NCBI GenBank assembly: GCA_963920765.1
Contig: OY987249.1
Coordinates: 14,756,817-14,820,816 of the forward strand
Direction: 5' to 3'
Source: Ulota crispa
Lineage: Eukaryota > Streptophyta > Bryopsida > Orthotrichales > Orthotrichaceae
DNA length: 64,000 nt
The notes beneath the pieces were generated by a model. It was not told the origin of the DNA. It worked only from the letters and a program-made list of their open reading frames with translations, and searched no databases. This document shows, piece after piece, positions 10,301 to 22,892 of this stretch. Each line of letters begins with the position of its first letter. Within the stretch, counting starts at the first letter, position 1. A program made the position numbers and the translations under genes.

Positions 10301-12308
10301 ACAATGTTATGCATGTCACCTTGATCAGCAAAGGGTGGACGCCATTTATGCTAGTCAAGGCAGCGGCAATCCAAAACTTGCACCTAGTACCATCCAATTG
10401 GCCCTCCCATTTGCACCCCAAAAAATTGTGTGTCACCCTCCCACCAAGCTTGTTTCACGTCACCATAAAACTCCTAGAGATTATTCCATTGACCAGGATT
10501 GTGCCCTAGTACCCTCAACGGCACCCAAACACCATGAGAAAGCATACCACCATAACAATTATTGGATCTAGACTGTTGGCATGGCAACGTATTTATAGTG
10601 ACTAACTGGCCACCTTTGAAGGGCAAGTCTTCAGTATTGTTTGGAGGTTGATGGAGAATGGGTGCACGACATTCTTCCGTTGTTGGTCTGACACCACCTA
10701 TGCTCCGTGACATGTCGGCCGCAAAAGATGTGGCGACGATGTGGCGACGGCATTGCACGTCTCTATTTGTGGTCTAGGATCCACCATGTTACTTTAGAAC
10801 CGATGCAAGGGAGTACCCACTAGAGAACGTGGACTGGTATCACTTGACTGCTGAACAAAAAACACATTTTGGTGATGGCCTTTTCCGCAACAATGGAGGA
10901 CTCTGCATGTTAGGTTCAATGGGAGAAGGGACCCTTCGAACAGGCTGTTGCACAGAACTTTGAGAGCTCCCTCCTCGATAATGCAAGCTCCCTCCTTGAT
11001 TCTGCCAATTCCACTTAACCACTGCTCCTGCGGATCCATGCAATATAGGAAGCTAAGGTGTCATAGGAAGTTGCTCCTTCCTCTGCATTTCAAGAGCACC
11101 CTCCTTGTCATTGCAAAGCGCTGGTGAAATGGTCTCACTTTGCTGAGCACTCTACGGTAATTGGTCGACATGGTGGAGAACAGCAAATTCAACCTGATTG
11201 ATATTACATTCGCCTTCAGTTGCCCTTGCTTGACTCCTCCGTTGCGCTCGGGTTTGGACCACGTGAATTCTCTTGTAATTTGGAGATGGCCTTTGTTGAA
11301 AGCGTTGTAAGGCCATGTTCCGTGCTTGGGACTTCATTACTTCTCTCAGGCCAAAGCTTCTCACAAAGGAATGTGTAAACTAGAGCAGAGATCCCGTGCA
11401 AGTGGACTTCTTCTTGCCTCCTCTTCCACCCCAACAACTTTGCAATTTGTTTGTAACATAGAAACCTTCACATCTTGCTACTAGCTATAAGTTGAAACTC
11501 TTGCCGGGAGTGCTCCCTAACCGTCTCTAGCAAGTACCATTTTTGAAGACAATTTACAACGTCCTGCGCAATGACATCACTATTGCTTTCTTGGTGTGCT
11601 CATTGGAAAAAGAAATCAAAGATGGCTTACAACTCTGCAGCAGATGTCCTTCCACTTTGCAACGCAATCACCATTTTACTTGCATGGACTTACTAGACAA
11701 TGTGTCTTGCCCTCAACGATGCTGACAAGTAGAAGAGGTGATGCGTCCCCAACTGCAACAAATTGAAACAACTAAGTGGAACTCCCACTACTAGCATTAA
11801 TGCATGAAGTAAACAAAACAAGCAATCTAGAAAATGGGGCTTCAAGAGGGCAGCTCCATAACTGATGATCATGAATCACAAAGAAGGACATTACCCACAA
11901 CCCATCTCTCCTCAAATCATCAAGCAGAACAAGCTTCCAAGCTTGATACGTATCTGCAAGGACCACGATTACTATTAGCAGTCACTCAACATCGATGCAC
12001 TCTGATCTTTGTCTTTGTTGTGTAGTGAAGAATCCAAGGCAAGGACTGTCCAACGGTATATCACTGGAAGTTCCCGATCACCCTACCAAGTACAAGAGAG
12101 TCTGCGGACGTTGTTTCTTAAGGCTTAGTCAATCATCTTGCTTTGGATCCTCTAATTGTACAATTTGCGATCAAAATTTTTGATCTTGTGTAAGTTTACT
12201 CGCAACACCTCTAATTTCCAAATCAAAACTGCCCAGCCTTTGTGATTTGAGAAACTTACAGTTTAGATTTTATGGTAGACGGATTTTGTCCCCTCCAGCA
12301 ATGAGGGG
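7319..12308 (-). mobile_element. piggyBac-like DNA transposon, about 5 kb, TTAA-flanked
   Basis: The left end CCCTTCATCGTTG follows TTAA at 7315-7318. The right end, read on the other strand, is CCCCTCATTGCTG and abuts TTAA at 12309-12312. The two 13-base ends match at 10 positions, and the exact TTAA on both sides is the hallmark of piggyBac integration. Inside, on the minus strand, lies a broken piggyBac-family transposase (about 8350-10314). I recognise no gene in the sequence upstream of it (10315-12300) or downstream (7319-8350); these are probably untranslated or decayed parts of the element. The open frames there are short and have no known motifs. Confidence 0.75.
8350..10314 (-). pseudogene. 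piggyBac-type transposase (DDE_Tnp_1_7 family), broken
   Basis: The minus-strand frame from 10314 gives an acidic N-terminal part (DDSFIGDVSFDP) followed by the family blocks VEFFKLFWDNRIVGKLVTET, VELLRFLEIVILMGLKGTP and NLEKFVIVDEVMI. The first catalytic Asp is at about 9343-9345. The second lies in VICDNFFTSPQLF near 9098-9125 and the third in MRGVDLIDQM near 8758-8790; the KWWHKL block follows. Interruptions are an in-frame TAG just after residue 244 (near 9580), another TAG at 9142-9144, a frameshift near 8935, and TAA and TAG codons between 8800 and 8880. The three Asp residues survive but no full protein can be made. The C-terminal part before 8640 is poorly preserved and its end is approximate. 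Confidence 0.88.
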
Positions 12309-12312
12309 TTAA

Positions 12313-15110
12313 GGACCACTCGACCATATTTTAGTCGCCGGGAGTGGTTTTTGACCTATAGGTTGAAATTGCTCAATAATTTGGAATTTGGTCTTGAAGT
12401 ACGCATGTGATCACAAGAATTTTGCATCCATCTAAAAAATAACAATGCAATTGGGTATATGAGTTGATAAATAATGGTGTTTATACGGCATGGCTCAAAA
12501 TACGTATCCAATTTTTGTGAAAGATGGATCAAAGCAACAACACAATACATCAAGTATGCAAGAAGAGTGTCAAATTTCAATTGCACAATTCTAAAAAACT
12601 TCAAATTGCTTAAGAAACACGCTTGTATTATTTTTATATACGATAGTAGTATAATTGTAGTATTTGAAATCTACTGAAATGCTGTTGTCATTTTGGCTTT
12701 AAAATTTGTCATCCTACATTTAAGGCCAATTCTTGATTGTTTTCACCAATTGGATTTTCTAGAATAATTATCAAATTTCTTGTAAAATTGTTTTAGGGTA
12801 TCAAAGAAAGTGGGTTTTTTGACCATTTTCATACACTTAGCTACACCTTGTGATTGCTATTTTTGTCTATTTTGTGTGAAACTAGTCTTGTTGGAAAGAT
12901 GAAAAACCTTGCTTTCTAGAAATGTAAGGCTCTTCTCAATCAAAGCTTGCATGAAAGGTTAGCATTCAAAACTAAACAAGAATGAAACACAAGAGATTTT
13001 TTGCATACGGCTCACTCAATCATTATAATATTTCACCTCCAACGGTAGATATAGTTGAAATTTTGGTGCTTTACAATAAACAACGTGTACTTCCCATTTG
13101 TACGGTTGGATTATTGAAAATGGGTCCATATTTGAGTCAATTCCAAATCTAAGCCTACAGCCCCTATGTTCAGTGGATTTTGTGAAAATGGGCGTGGTCG
13201 TTAAAGGGATAACTCAACTTCATTTATTGTTGTTATAACAAAATGGAATTGATCATTTACATGGTCAAGACTTATATTGTTTATATGGTCTAGAATTTAA
13301 CTAGCAGGCTGTGAATTTGAAATTTGGAGTCATACTATTTGATTGGCAATTTGCGCTTGTAGTTTCAATCTATCTATCTTGTATCTTGTGATTTCTTATC
13401 TATGTCTTGATTTTATATCTACTTAGAGCTTGCAATAGATTAAATTGTCAGAAGTTTGATTGTAGACTAAAGATTGAAGATTGAAAACTGAAAATAGAAA
13501 ATAGAAATAAATCGTATGGTAACAAAGTGATATTGCCGCGCCATCTTAGCATCATTTCAAAATGCGCTCTTTTGTACATTATAATGCAATCATTGCCTAA
13601 AAAAATATTGTGCAAAAAATATTCATATGTTACAAAATATAGTTATTTTTTATGTTATTTTTAAAAAGAGAGTTTTTTTTATATTTGTATTGAAATATTG
13701 TATATAGCTTACAATACATTAATTAAATATATATTCTTTTAAAATAGTTGTTAATAATCACAAAAATGTATGTTTTTCCATGATACAAATTAAATTTCAT
13801 GATAGATTATTCTATGCTCATTTTTAATGCAATAATTTTTTGCAATGATAAAATATATGATTGACAGTTATTAAAGGTTTGAAATATTTATTATAATATG
13901 TCTTTGCACTTTTTGAAGCTTTAACCAAATATACACTTTAAATATATAAATACACAAATTTTATATTGTAATTTTGATTTAAAAATTTTGAAATTTATTA
14001 TTATTTTTATATTAATTGTTTAACAAACCACCATTTCTATATAGTTTTCATGAATTAAATGTTTTTGTTTTCTTCTAAAAATTTCAAAAATGTTTCATTT
14101 TTGTGAATTTTGTAAATAATTGATAGTAGAAAATAATTTAGTTTAACTAAAATTCATCATCAAAATTAACATTCTTTTAAATATTATAACTTTCATAGAA
14201 AAAATAATTTTTTTTATAAATAACAGCATCCACAAAAATATCTTCCAAATAGTAAAATTCAAATTCAAATTAGTTGTTATACTTTTTAAATTTTAATTTA
14301 TTACTTCAAATATTTTTCAAAACAAAAGAAAATCATAGTTATGTAATATACTAAAAAATGAGTTCTAAAAAATTATTATTATTTACATATTTTATGCATT
14401 AGCTCATTCTTTTAAACTATAAAATAATCAACAAACAAAGACAAAAACTATCTTTTTTTTAGATTTATTTAAATAAAGATTTTAAAATAAATTTTGATTT
14501 TTTAATTTACAAAATTAAAAAAGGGATTAGGAAACAAAAGAATAATTAATTAATTAATTAAAAGTCTTTTTTGAATTATTTTTTCTTTAAGAAGTCGTTC
14601 CATTAAAATGCTTACCTTGTCTAATTTGATAATGCATCCAATTTTGTAGTGCTTACATACGCATGAGTAATTATTACATGAAATATATCCAAAAATTTAA
14701 AAAATCTAATGCTTGTGCATGCACAAGTCCAAGTCTTGTGACAAATCTGTAACAAAATAGCTCACATTAATAATTTACAAGTGTGTGCTTTCACATTTAA
14801 TCTTGTTACTCAAAAAATTTGAGATAAATCAAGGGCTTACAGAATTTTGTAAAAATCCTCAAATAGCAACTACCTACCAAAAAATGAGATTTTGACATCA
14901 TATGTTGTTTGTTCAAATGTTATAATCTCCCATCTTTCACAATCAATTGTTCCCAAAATTTGCAAGCTATTTTCTAAGTAGGTATTTCACTATTTTCAAT
15001 GGTTACTTTTTGTGGATCATCCGATTGAATGAGATACAATACATCAAAGTTGTAAATCTCCAAAACCCTGATGTTGGTGAAAATGGGCTGGGCACTCAAG
15101 GGTTAAAGTG
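12313..15110. other. AT-rich intergenic desert, no gene seen
   Basis: The segment from about 13560 to 14620 is extremely AT-rich, with runs of A/T and a TAAT repeat near 14542-14561. No open frame longer than about 80 codons with recognisable motifs occurs. At 15091-15106 the sequence GGGCACTCAAGGGTTAA carries the piggyBac-like terminal motif, next to a TTAA. I did not find its left partner. Confidence 0.6.
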
Positions 15111-15300
15111 TCACTTTAGAGTGCACTACCTTCCTATTAACTTTTGTTATTATTAACTCTTGCTATTGATAACTTTTGTTACAACCTCACTCCTTTTAGA
15201 AATCTTTCTATTAAATCTTTCTATTATAAATCCCTCCAACAATTAAAATTAAAGCAATATAACCCTCAATTCACTCACAACTCATTTTGTTGTTACTTTT

Positions 15301-15390
15301 GCAGTTACATGGGCATGCAGGTTCTCGAAAAAGGATTAGGTTGTGCTTGCAGTTATATGGGCGTGCAGATTCTCGAAAGGATTAGGGTGT
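15301..15390. repeat. Two tandem copies of a 45-48-bp unit
   Basis: The block GCAGTTACATGGGCATGCAG followed by TTCTCGAAA and GGATTAGG at 15301-15340 recurs, slightly changed, at 15350-15387. It lies about 500 bases beyond the HOS1 stop codon. Function unknown. Confidence 0.7.
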
Positions 15391-15901
15391 GAATACAATC
15401 CGTAATTGATTTCCGCCAACAACAAAGAAAAATTAGTGCTATGTATGCAAGCTTTTTGGTATCACTTCCCTTTTAGGTAAAAGTTCAAACTCACGTTCAG
15501 TTACAATCTCATCATAGAACTAGAATTACTTTGCATTGATTAGTTGTATAGATTATTATGTGGAGTGTTATCCAGAGTATTCGGTAGAGAAAGTGGGGTC
15601 TATACCCATCAGACTTGCTTTGCATTGAAGCGCAAAATAATATTCAATATATGAAACTTTCCAAATTTAGAAAAGTGGAGGGGAAAACCCTTTCAGCTCC
15701 CCTCTGCTCTGTGCTTTGTAAGAAAAATAACATCTCAAAATGCCAGCAACATGTCCATTCAATTGGAAAACTGGGACTCAGCCAGGTAACTCAATGCAGG
15801 TTTTGTGCTTCTGGTGTAGAAAGGATATGCAGCAAACTTGAAAAACACACTACTAACGCAAGTGTCAAAAAGGCAAAGATGAGACTGGCAGAGGTCTAGA
15901 G

Positions 15902-18900
15902 TCACAATCGAAAACTAGAGAATCTACTGCGAGACCTTCCATAAGATTGAGAATGAGATTGAGAATGAGGTTTCAAGGAGCGTGATGAGGGTTGAGAGTG
16001 AGGTTGTACTGGGTCATCACTTCCTTCGTCAGAGCGCCAGCGACTGCCTTCGTTCTCCTCAGATTCCGCATTCCTGGTCTCACAACCCACAAGAGCGTCA
16101 GTAGAGTAGTATAGTGCAAGACCACATAAACCAACAAAGATGTAACTATCATATTAACTATTTATAGCATCCCTCAATAAATTAAAACTCTTTGTAACAA
16201 CAACCAGGAAAAAAGTTACGAAAACAGATTGGGGTTATTGTTTGCCTAAAAAAGTTATCATCATTAAAACTTGGCAATTGTTAGCCATTTTACACTAAGA
16301 GGGCAAGAGGGCAAAGAATTGGCCACCGTAGCACTAGTTGCCTCAATATTAATAATTAATCAGCATTAAATTAACTAGTTGACAAACTAAACTGATGGAG
16401 TCTAAAATGGAATCACGCTTTATGGTCAGGGCATTTATGTCCATATGACAAACCCAGGAGGTGTCATCTGGGTATTGAAGTAGGTTAGGGGGTCAGGGTG
16501 AAAAGCTATAAATAAACAAACTTCCCAGAAATTTGGTCACTTCCCTGAGTTTGCTGGTTTATGGTGTCACGCACCGTAACTACGAGGAAGCCAGATATCG
16601 AAGACCTAGTTGTCTCCTCTAGAAACACAGTATCGAGGTTAACTTGGTGCTATTCTGAAGCAACAAGCTCAAGGAAGATATGAAAAACAAGGATACTAAA
16701 TTTTTAAGGACAAGATGCTCTTGTTACCAACAGCAACTCATCTCTTTCAATACACTCAGTTGGACATAATTTACAAGTTTAGGTGTACGCAGGACTTGGA
16801 TAAATGTCTGTAGCCAATTCTCTTTGCATGGATCGACCTTTACTTTTAGCCTTCAGTGTCTCGTGTCTACTGACCCTTTAATAATGGTCGCTTAAGAAAT
16901 TCAGGCATTGAGTGAGGAAACTTTGATCTCGAGAGAGTTCGGCTCTTATACCCAAATAAATCTCTGCGAAGACCTAGAGTAATCGTTCGAAGAAAGCACA
17001 CTTTTATGTATTGGTTAATTCATTTCTGATCAAGGAAAGAGTAATTACCTAGTTCAAAAAAGGGAATGCATAACATGAGACACTGGAGGCTTATAGCAAG
17101 ACCATTGCATTTCGTTAGAGATCAGAGGGGAAGTACTGGTATTATTTCCTGACAGAATGTGAGACAACGATAAAACAGACACGAAGGAATTAATTGAGGT
17201 ATGAATTGAGATGCTAAAACGAATCATACTGACCTCCTGGAAGATTCCCGCGGTAAACTTTCAGTCTCGCAAGGGGGTCCATTTTCGCTGTCAATGTTCG
17301 TAAATCTGAAGTCTTTTGAAGCTCCATCGTCTCCTACCCTCTGCAACCACGACCGGTCTGATAGGTGTCGCTTCCCGTTGGACGGCAAGCTACTTGTACC
17401 CTCCTGGTCCATCTCCATTGTGTCATTGTGCTCTGAATGAAATCCATCTGTTGCTAATCCATTTTCTAGGGCATAATGAGAACCGTTTCCTGAAATATTT
17501 GTTCCATTCATTTTCAATGGAACCCGTGTTTCAGTCCAAGAGGCTGGTCCTGCAGCATCAATTCCATCATCCCTCGGCGTATCTCCAAAGTCAAGCACAG
17601 GATAAAGAGGCTCCTTGGGCTGTTCAGCCTCATATCGAAGACGTCGCCCTTGCACTGGGCTTTCTTCTAATGAACCAGATTCAAACGATGCAGTAGGCCT
17701 GTTTGTTTTAGGAAACTTTATGTTTGAAAGGATTGGAGAGGGAGGTGCGGGTGATCGGAGCCCCAAGCGTTCTTGAGGTAGAGAGGGTTGAGTAGAAATA
17801 GCCAATGCAGAGGTGGACGGGATACTGCTTTCTTCAGGAACCATGGATTCCCTTATAAGATTGCCACCAAAGATGGGAGATGCAAGTGGAGGTAATCTTT
17901 GTCCCACCACGTTGTTGATTTCTGGTTGAGGTGACACCGCGTCAGGCTGGCTTGCACTACGAGCCGCCTGCTGCTGCTGAACCTCTGGTAGAAGCTCCAT
18001 GCATTTCTCCTAGAAACGATAAATCGTCGTTCAGTGTCTACTCTTCGAAAAGGAAGCATAAAGCAAGGATTGTAGCATAAAAGATATACAAACAATCACC
18101 ATCGAATGTGCTGGGGAAAGAGGATACTACACTAGTTTACTATGATCTAGAAGCTAATAGACTCCCCACATTGTTAGTGCACAATTTTTTTACCGGAAGT
18201 GTTAATCGTATATAGGATATGGAAGAAAATTCACTTACAACAATCCGGCTCCTCTGTTCGCTTGCCACGCGAACACGGGAGAGCTTTGTTTCACTGGTAC
18301 ACCTTGCTCCCCAGAGGTCCTCAAATTCATTTAATCTTCTATGCACAGCATGTGCCTCAATATACCGACATCGCTGTCAATTAACAAAAATTGTTAGTTG
18401 TGGAATAGAGGAATATGTGTGTCGTACAATTAACCAAGATCAATATTATGTCAAAGCACACATTTAGATAAGACACAAAGACCCCAAGACGATACTACGC
18501 CAGGCAACAAATAACATTCAAACATGTGACAATGATAACCCCAAATGACAAAACGTCATGATCATAAAGCATCAGATTCTGTTACATACAAACAAGTGCA
18601 TTTTCTTATTTTTATCGTTCTATTACAAAATGTGGTGACACGGCGTAAATATAAAAAAATCCTTTACAGAACTTGAGAACATAGTATAGTATTTCATAAA
18701 GTTTTGTAAGTGAGTACTGAAAAAAATTCATACACGGCATGCTGTGAGATATTGTGTAGTACCTGTACATAAAAGACGACCAGGAGATTTCCGGCAGTTG
18801 ATGAGGGGTCTTCACCAGCTCGTTCAAGTAAGCATTTTCTCAGGTACTTTTCTTCCTCCCTCCTCCACGGCAATTCTAACATTTTGTCCAACAAGCCCTT

Positions 18901-21900
18901 GCCCATACATAACCTGCAGACTTCGCCCACCAAAAGCTCCATACTAAGTAACCAATCACGTCCTTCCCGCTTGATACCATCAACGTAAGCTCTCTGGTAC
19001 AAGTAGCCTTCGGTAAGAAGACCACATTCAAGCCAGACTCTTACAGCTGTTAAAGCATCTGAAAGGGGAACATGCCCTACTGCCTGACCATCACGTCCAC
19101 TCGCACGAAGAACAGCAAGCGCTGCCTCAGCCTTTTGACGCTCGAGCAACACAGTGACCACCTTCGGATGCGTCATGTCACTAGAAATTTCCGGCAGTAA
19201 GTGACAAGCCTCCTGAAAATGATAAAAAAAAGAAGTTATTGCAGATATACACTTTACGATAGCCACTTTCAGATTTCTGACCTTCAACGAAGGAAAGCTC
19301 TGCTTCCAGTAACAAAATGAGGAATATGAAAAAAAAAATTAGGAGAGAGTGAAACGGAAACTAACCTGGAGAGCAGGATCACTGCTATCATCAAGAAGAT
19401 AAAAGACAAGTGACTCCAGCATGAAATGTCTTGGAATGCTGAAAGTTGCTACATAGTCGTCTACTAATACTCGCCAATTCTCATAAGGGGCTGTCCAATG
19501 CCGATCAAACAAATAGTACAGAAACTGTAGCAGAATCAAGGATAAGCGGAACGTATGTTTCACATGGGACTTCGCTATATACAGATAAATTCTACATGAC
19601 GACTTTACAACCATGCCTAAATGTCAATAAAATGTCAACGGCTTAAGTTTCTCTCAGATAAAAGTTAGAGCGACAAGACGAATCGGTTCATTCTGCAACC
19701 GGCAATCGACAAGTATATTCGCCTTTGAGCATGTATCCAGTTAGGCAGCTCACAGAAGACTGCTGCAGTTTTCAAGAACAATGCACAAGAAAATCTAACA
19801 AAATCTTGAGTCCATCCTACTATAGAATGAACACTGCACCTCTGTATGTACACTGAATAGCAAGGGCACAAAGGATACAATGGCCTTCTTGGCAAGTATA
19901 AGATCAGATGAACCGCCCAAAAACAACAGATCCACAGCTGAACGGACGCTTTCAGGAGGGTAAAGCGACCTTGCTTGCGTTGGCTCCAAGTCACGCCTGA
20001 ACCTAAGAAGGGCTGGAGTCTGAGCTAATGGTCCTTGACGTAAGAGGCTGAGCTCTGAAAGGTCTCCCAATCCCACTTCATCGTCATTGTCGTCGTCATC
20101 TTCTAAAAGTCCAAGATTCGCTAATGCCTCCTCAATAAAAAGGGTAGCTGGTCGTGAGACTCCAAGTTTTCCATTATTATGTGGAGTTTCTATCCATGCC
20201 CTATCTTTAGCGGCTGACTTCCTTTCAGCTACAAATGTCTGCCACTGAGTGATGCTGTTATAGCTTGACTGGACGTTTTCCAGGAACTGATGTCGTGCAC
20301 ACCAGGACATCACCTCCAAATGCTGCAGAACACAATCCAGACGTTAATCGTAGAATTAAGCCGATGCACGATTATGATTATCAGAGTCTGTTACTTGCAG
20401 TATCAGATTAGAATGAGTAGAAAAAAGAGTGTTCATTATAAAGCTGTATAGCTCATGACGATGAACGTCAGATTTAACAAAAGGCGTTTGTGTAAAGCGT
20501 AATATATACCTGCAGTCAAACTAATTAGGAACCTTGCTTTACCGTTGCATTCCAAGATACAGCTACCTATGCAACGCATAACAATGCCTTCCTGTAAAAC
20601 GTAGCTTCTGTACTACACTTGCACAAACATGAGGTAAAAAATACTGGTTCCGACGGGCCCACTAACCTGGAGTACTTTACGTATCGACTCCAAGAGTTGC
20701 CGCAGCTCGAATAAAGTTGAGGAGACGTGTTGATCCACAAGTGGCACCTCCAGAGCTTCTAATACAGGGATAACTCCTTCCAGCTTTCTCCCGTTCGAGT
20801 CAATGGCACCTGCTTTAATAAACATCTGCTTTGGACCGAGGCTGTCTACATTCAGGGTGTTAAGGAAGTCAAGTAATCTCCGTCCGAAGCTAGCAATAAA
20901 ATTCTAATTCACCCGAATGAAAAAACCTGAAAATATTGTTATCAAATTTAACTTCCAAATAGAATCCAAAAATAGAGTACGAAATTTATCAAAAGTGAAA
21001 CGGATACAGGTATCTCGCAGTCTGAGAGCGATGCTGGAAAAGGTCCGCTTACACCAATCCTTCACAACACCTCCATCGAGTAACATAGACAACGATGCAT
21101 TGCTGGAAACAGCTCCTTCATCCATGCACACCTCTGCAACATCTGGTCTTCAAAAGTTAAGGCCATACATCTACTTCGCACAGTACGAAACCACTCAACT
21201 TGAACAAACTAAATCATAAAAATACATTTCAGCGAGCGTAAGAAACCAGAAGATGTCATGGTATTAGATCGATGGAGTTTGAATATATCAAACGAGCCTC
21301 TACTCATTTACAGCAAATGTTATGTGAAACGACCTAAGATTAGAATGGAAAGATGATACTGATTACAGGAGATTTGAACAACCTCACTTCTGAAATATAT
21401 GTACATAGATAGGCAACCCTCGGCAATCAGACAACATAGTGTAAAGGAAAGAACAAATAAAAATATATTCGTGGAAACTTTGTTGACTCAACCCATACAG
21501 CATGCAATGATGGAGTGGATACAGTGGCAGATCAACGAAACAAGGTTATTCTCCAATGCCACATCGAAGAAAGAGAAAAGCCGTCCGACGTCAACGCTCT
21601 CGGTCAGCAAATCTGCGTCCTTTCGGATAAGTCCTGCTTCGACACATTCTTCAAAAAGTCGTAGCTTGTCTTGTCCAAAACTGGCTGTAGGGGTTCTACA
21701 AAGCGGACAGCACTCGCTGCGTTGAAGACATTCAACACACAAACACGCATGGCCACACGTTGACTGAACGTGATGAACGGCTCGCCCACAGCTGCGCAAA
21801 TCTCGAGTTGCTCTGCAGGTTTCAGTCTTTGCTTCAACGCTTAATTCACGGGGCTCGAGTAGCGCCAACCGCTCTAGCGCAGCCTGCTTGTTCATGACTA

Positions 21901-22892
21901 CAGGTTAGTAACTCTCCCACTTGGTCATCACCAACGTTGAAAAAAGTAGACTAAAAAAGAAAGAACAAGGATTCATGTTTAACTAGAGAGGGAAAAAAAT
22001 ACAACCATAGCTTGATTTACTGACATAACCAACAAAAGTACCGTCTAAATAGAGCAGATCACCGTACTGCCCTTCAATAAAGCGACAAGCATTTTTTAAC
22101 ATTCCTCACATACAAAAACATTACAGGTAGTTGGCGTTGATTGCTTTGCACAAAGTGCCGCTAAAACAAACTTGCCAATCAAAATATTCTTACAGCAGAA
22201 AAACCCTAAAACCAGCAGATATGGAGAGAGACGGAAAACGACAGACAAGTTCCTAGAATTTCAAGAAATAAGTGTCTCAACCAAAAATAGAAAGTCCATT
22301 CGAGAAGCCAATAGTCGACTATAGTAGCTTCCAAGACAAAATTCTATAGTTCAAAAACAAGCTCTGAGTTCATCTTTCCATTGTCATCTTCCTTCATAGT
22401 TCCTAAATGATCAAATAACAATTTCTGTAGATATAAAAGTGCCTCTTTCGGGCATTCAGGTACTTAGGGGTTGAAAAAAAAAACCAAGCCACGAAGTTCC
22501 AAAAGTTCTATGCTCTCAGTTCAATCCAGCAAGCACATCACAAGCGAAGGTTAACAATTTTCTAACTCTCTGAACGCTTTCTGGTCAACTCTGCATTGAA
22601 TGTACAGAAATAGTGCGCCACTCATAAACCCCGACAACACAACCGAATTTATAGAATGTAAAGGACCATAATTTCTCTTCTTCAATTCTCTATTGATAAA
22701 GCTGCAATCGACAATGCATGTGTCCCATTAAGTGCACGAGATAACTGGGAGAACAAAGATTGTAGCTTTATAATCGATGACCTTTCGAAGTTTTTGTTTC
22801 GATATGCCAACCTGCCTTTAAAAAGAAAAGCACAAAAGCCATAGCTGGTGAAGGAGGCAAAAACAGAGCCGTACCTGCTTGCGGCCGTCCAT
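15902..22892 (-). CDS. HOS1: E3 ubiquitin-protein ligase HOS1
   Basis: HOS1 is known in Arabidopsis as a RING-type E3 ligase at the nuclear pore that targets ICE1 and CONSTANS and affects mRNA export and cold and flowering responses. Coding exons (complement): 22875-22892, 21493-21883, 21008-21133, 20667-20845, 19879-20322, 19366-19524, 18763-19212, 18239-18373, 17234-18009, 15902-16073. Phases close to 949 aa, near the Arabidopsis length of about 927. The atypical RING cysteines lie at residues 29-68 (CRATRDL, STCGHACLC, CCPLCR). The ELYS-like part begins near residue 387 (FLYYLFDRHW, LVFYLLDD, LASGRDG-like LRASGRDG, ELPWRREEEKYL). An acidic stretch (EDDDDNDDE) precedes it. The tail is disordered and ends in Ser/Arg/His-rich SYGRSRSRFSSF. 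The start is the first ATG after an in-frame TAA in an 18-base first exon (MDGRKQ). A TACTAAC branch-point-like site sits 18 bases before the exon 2 acceptor. The donor G/GTTGAG ending exon 2 is the least certain border. Confidence 0.93.

Noticed and set aside
8350..10314. Idea that the piggyBac frame is interrupted only by TAG codons, hinting at readthrough or methyl-cytosine decay
   Set aside because: The first two stops are TAG, but further on there is a frameshift and a TAA, so ordinary decay explains it.
15615..15899. 94-codon plus-strand open frame next to the HOS1 stop
   Set aside because: It has no family resemblance and lies in the probable 3' untranslated region of HOS1 on the opposite strand.
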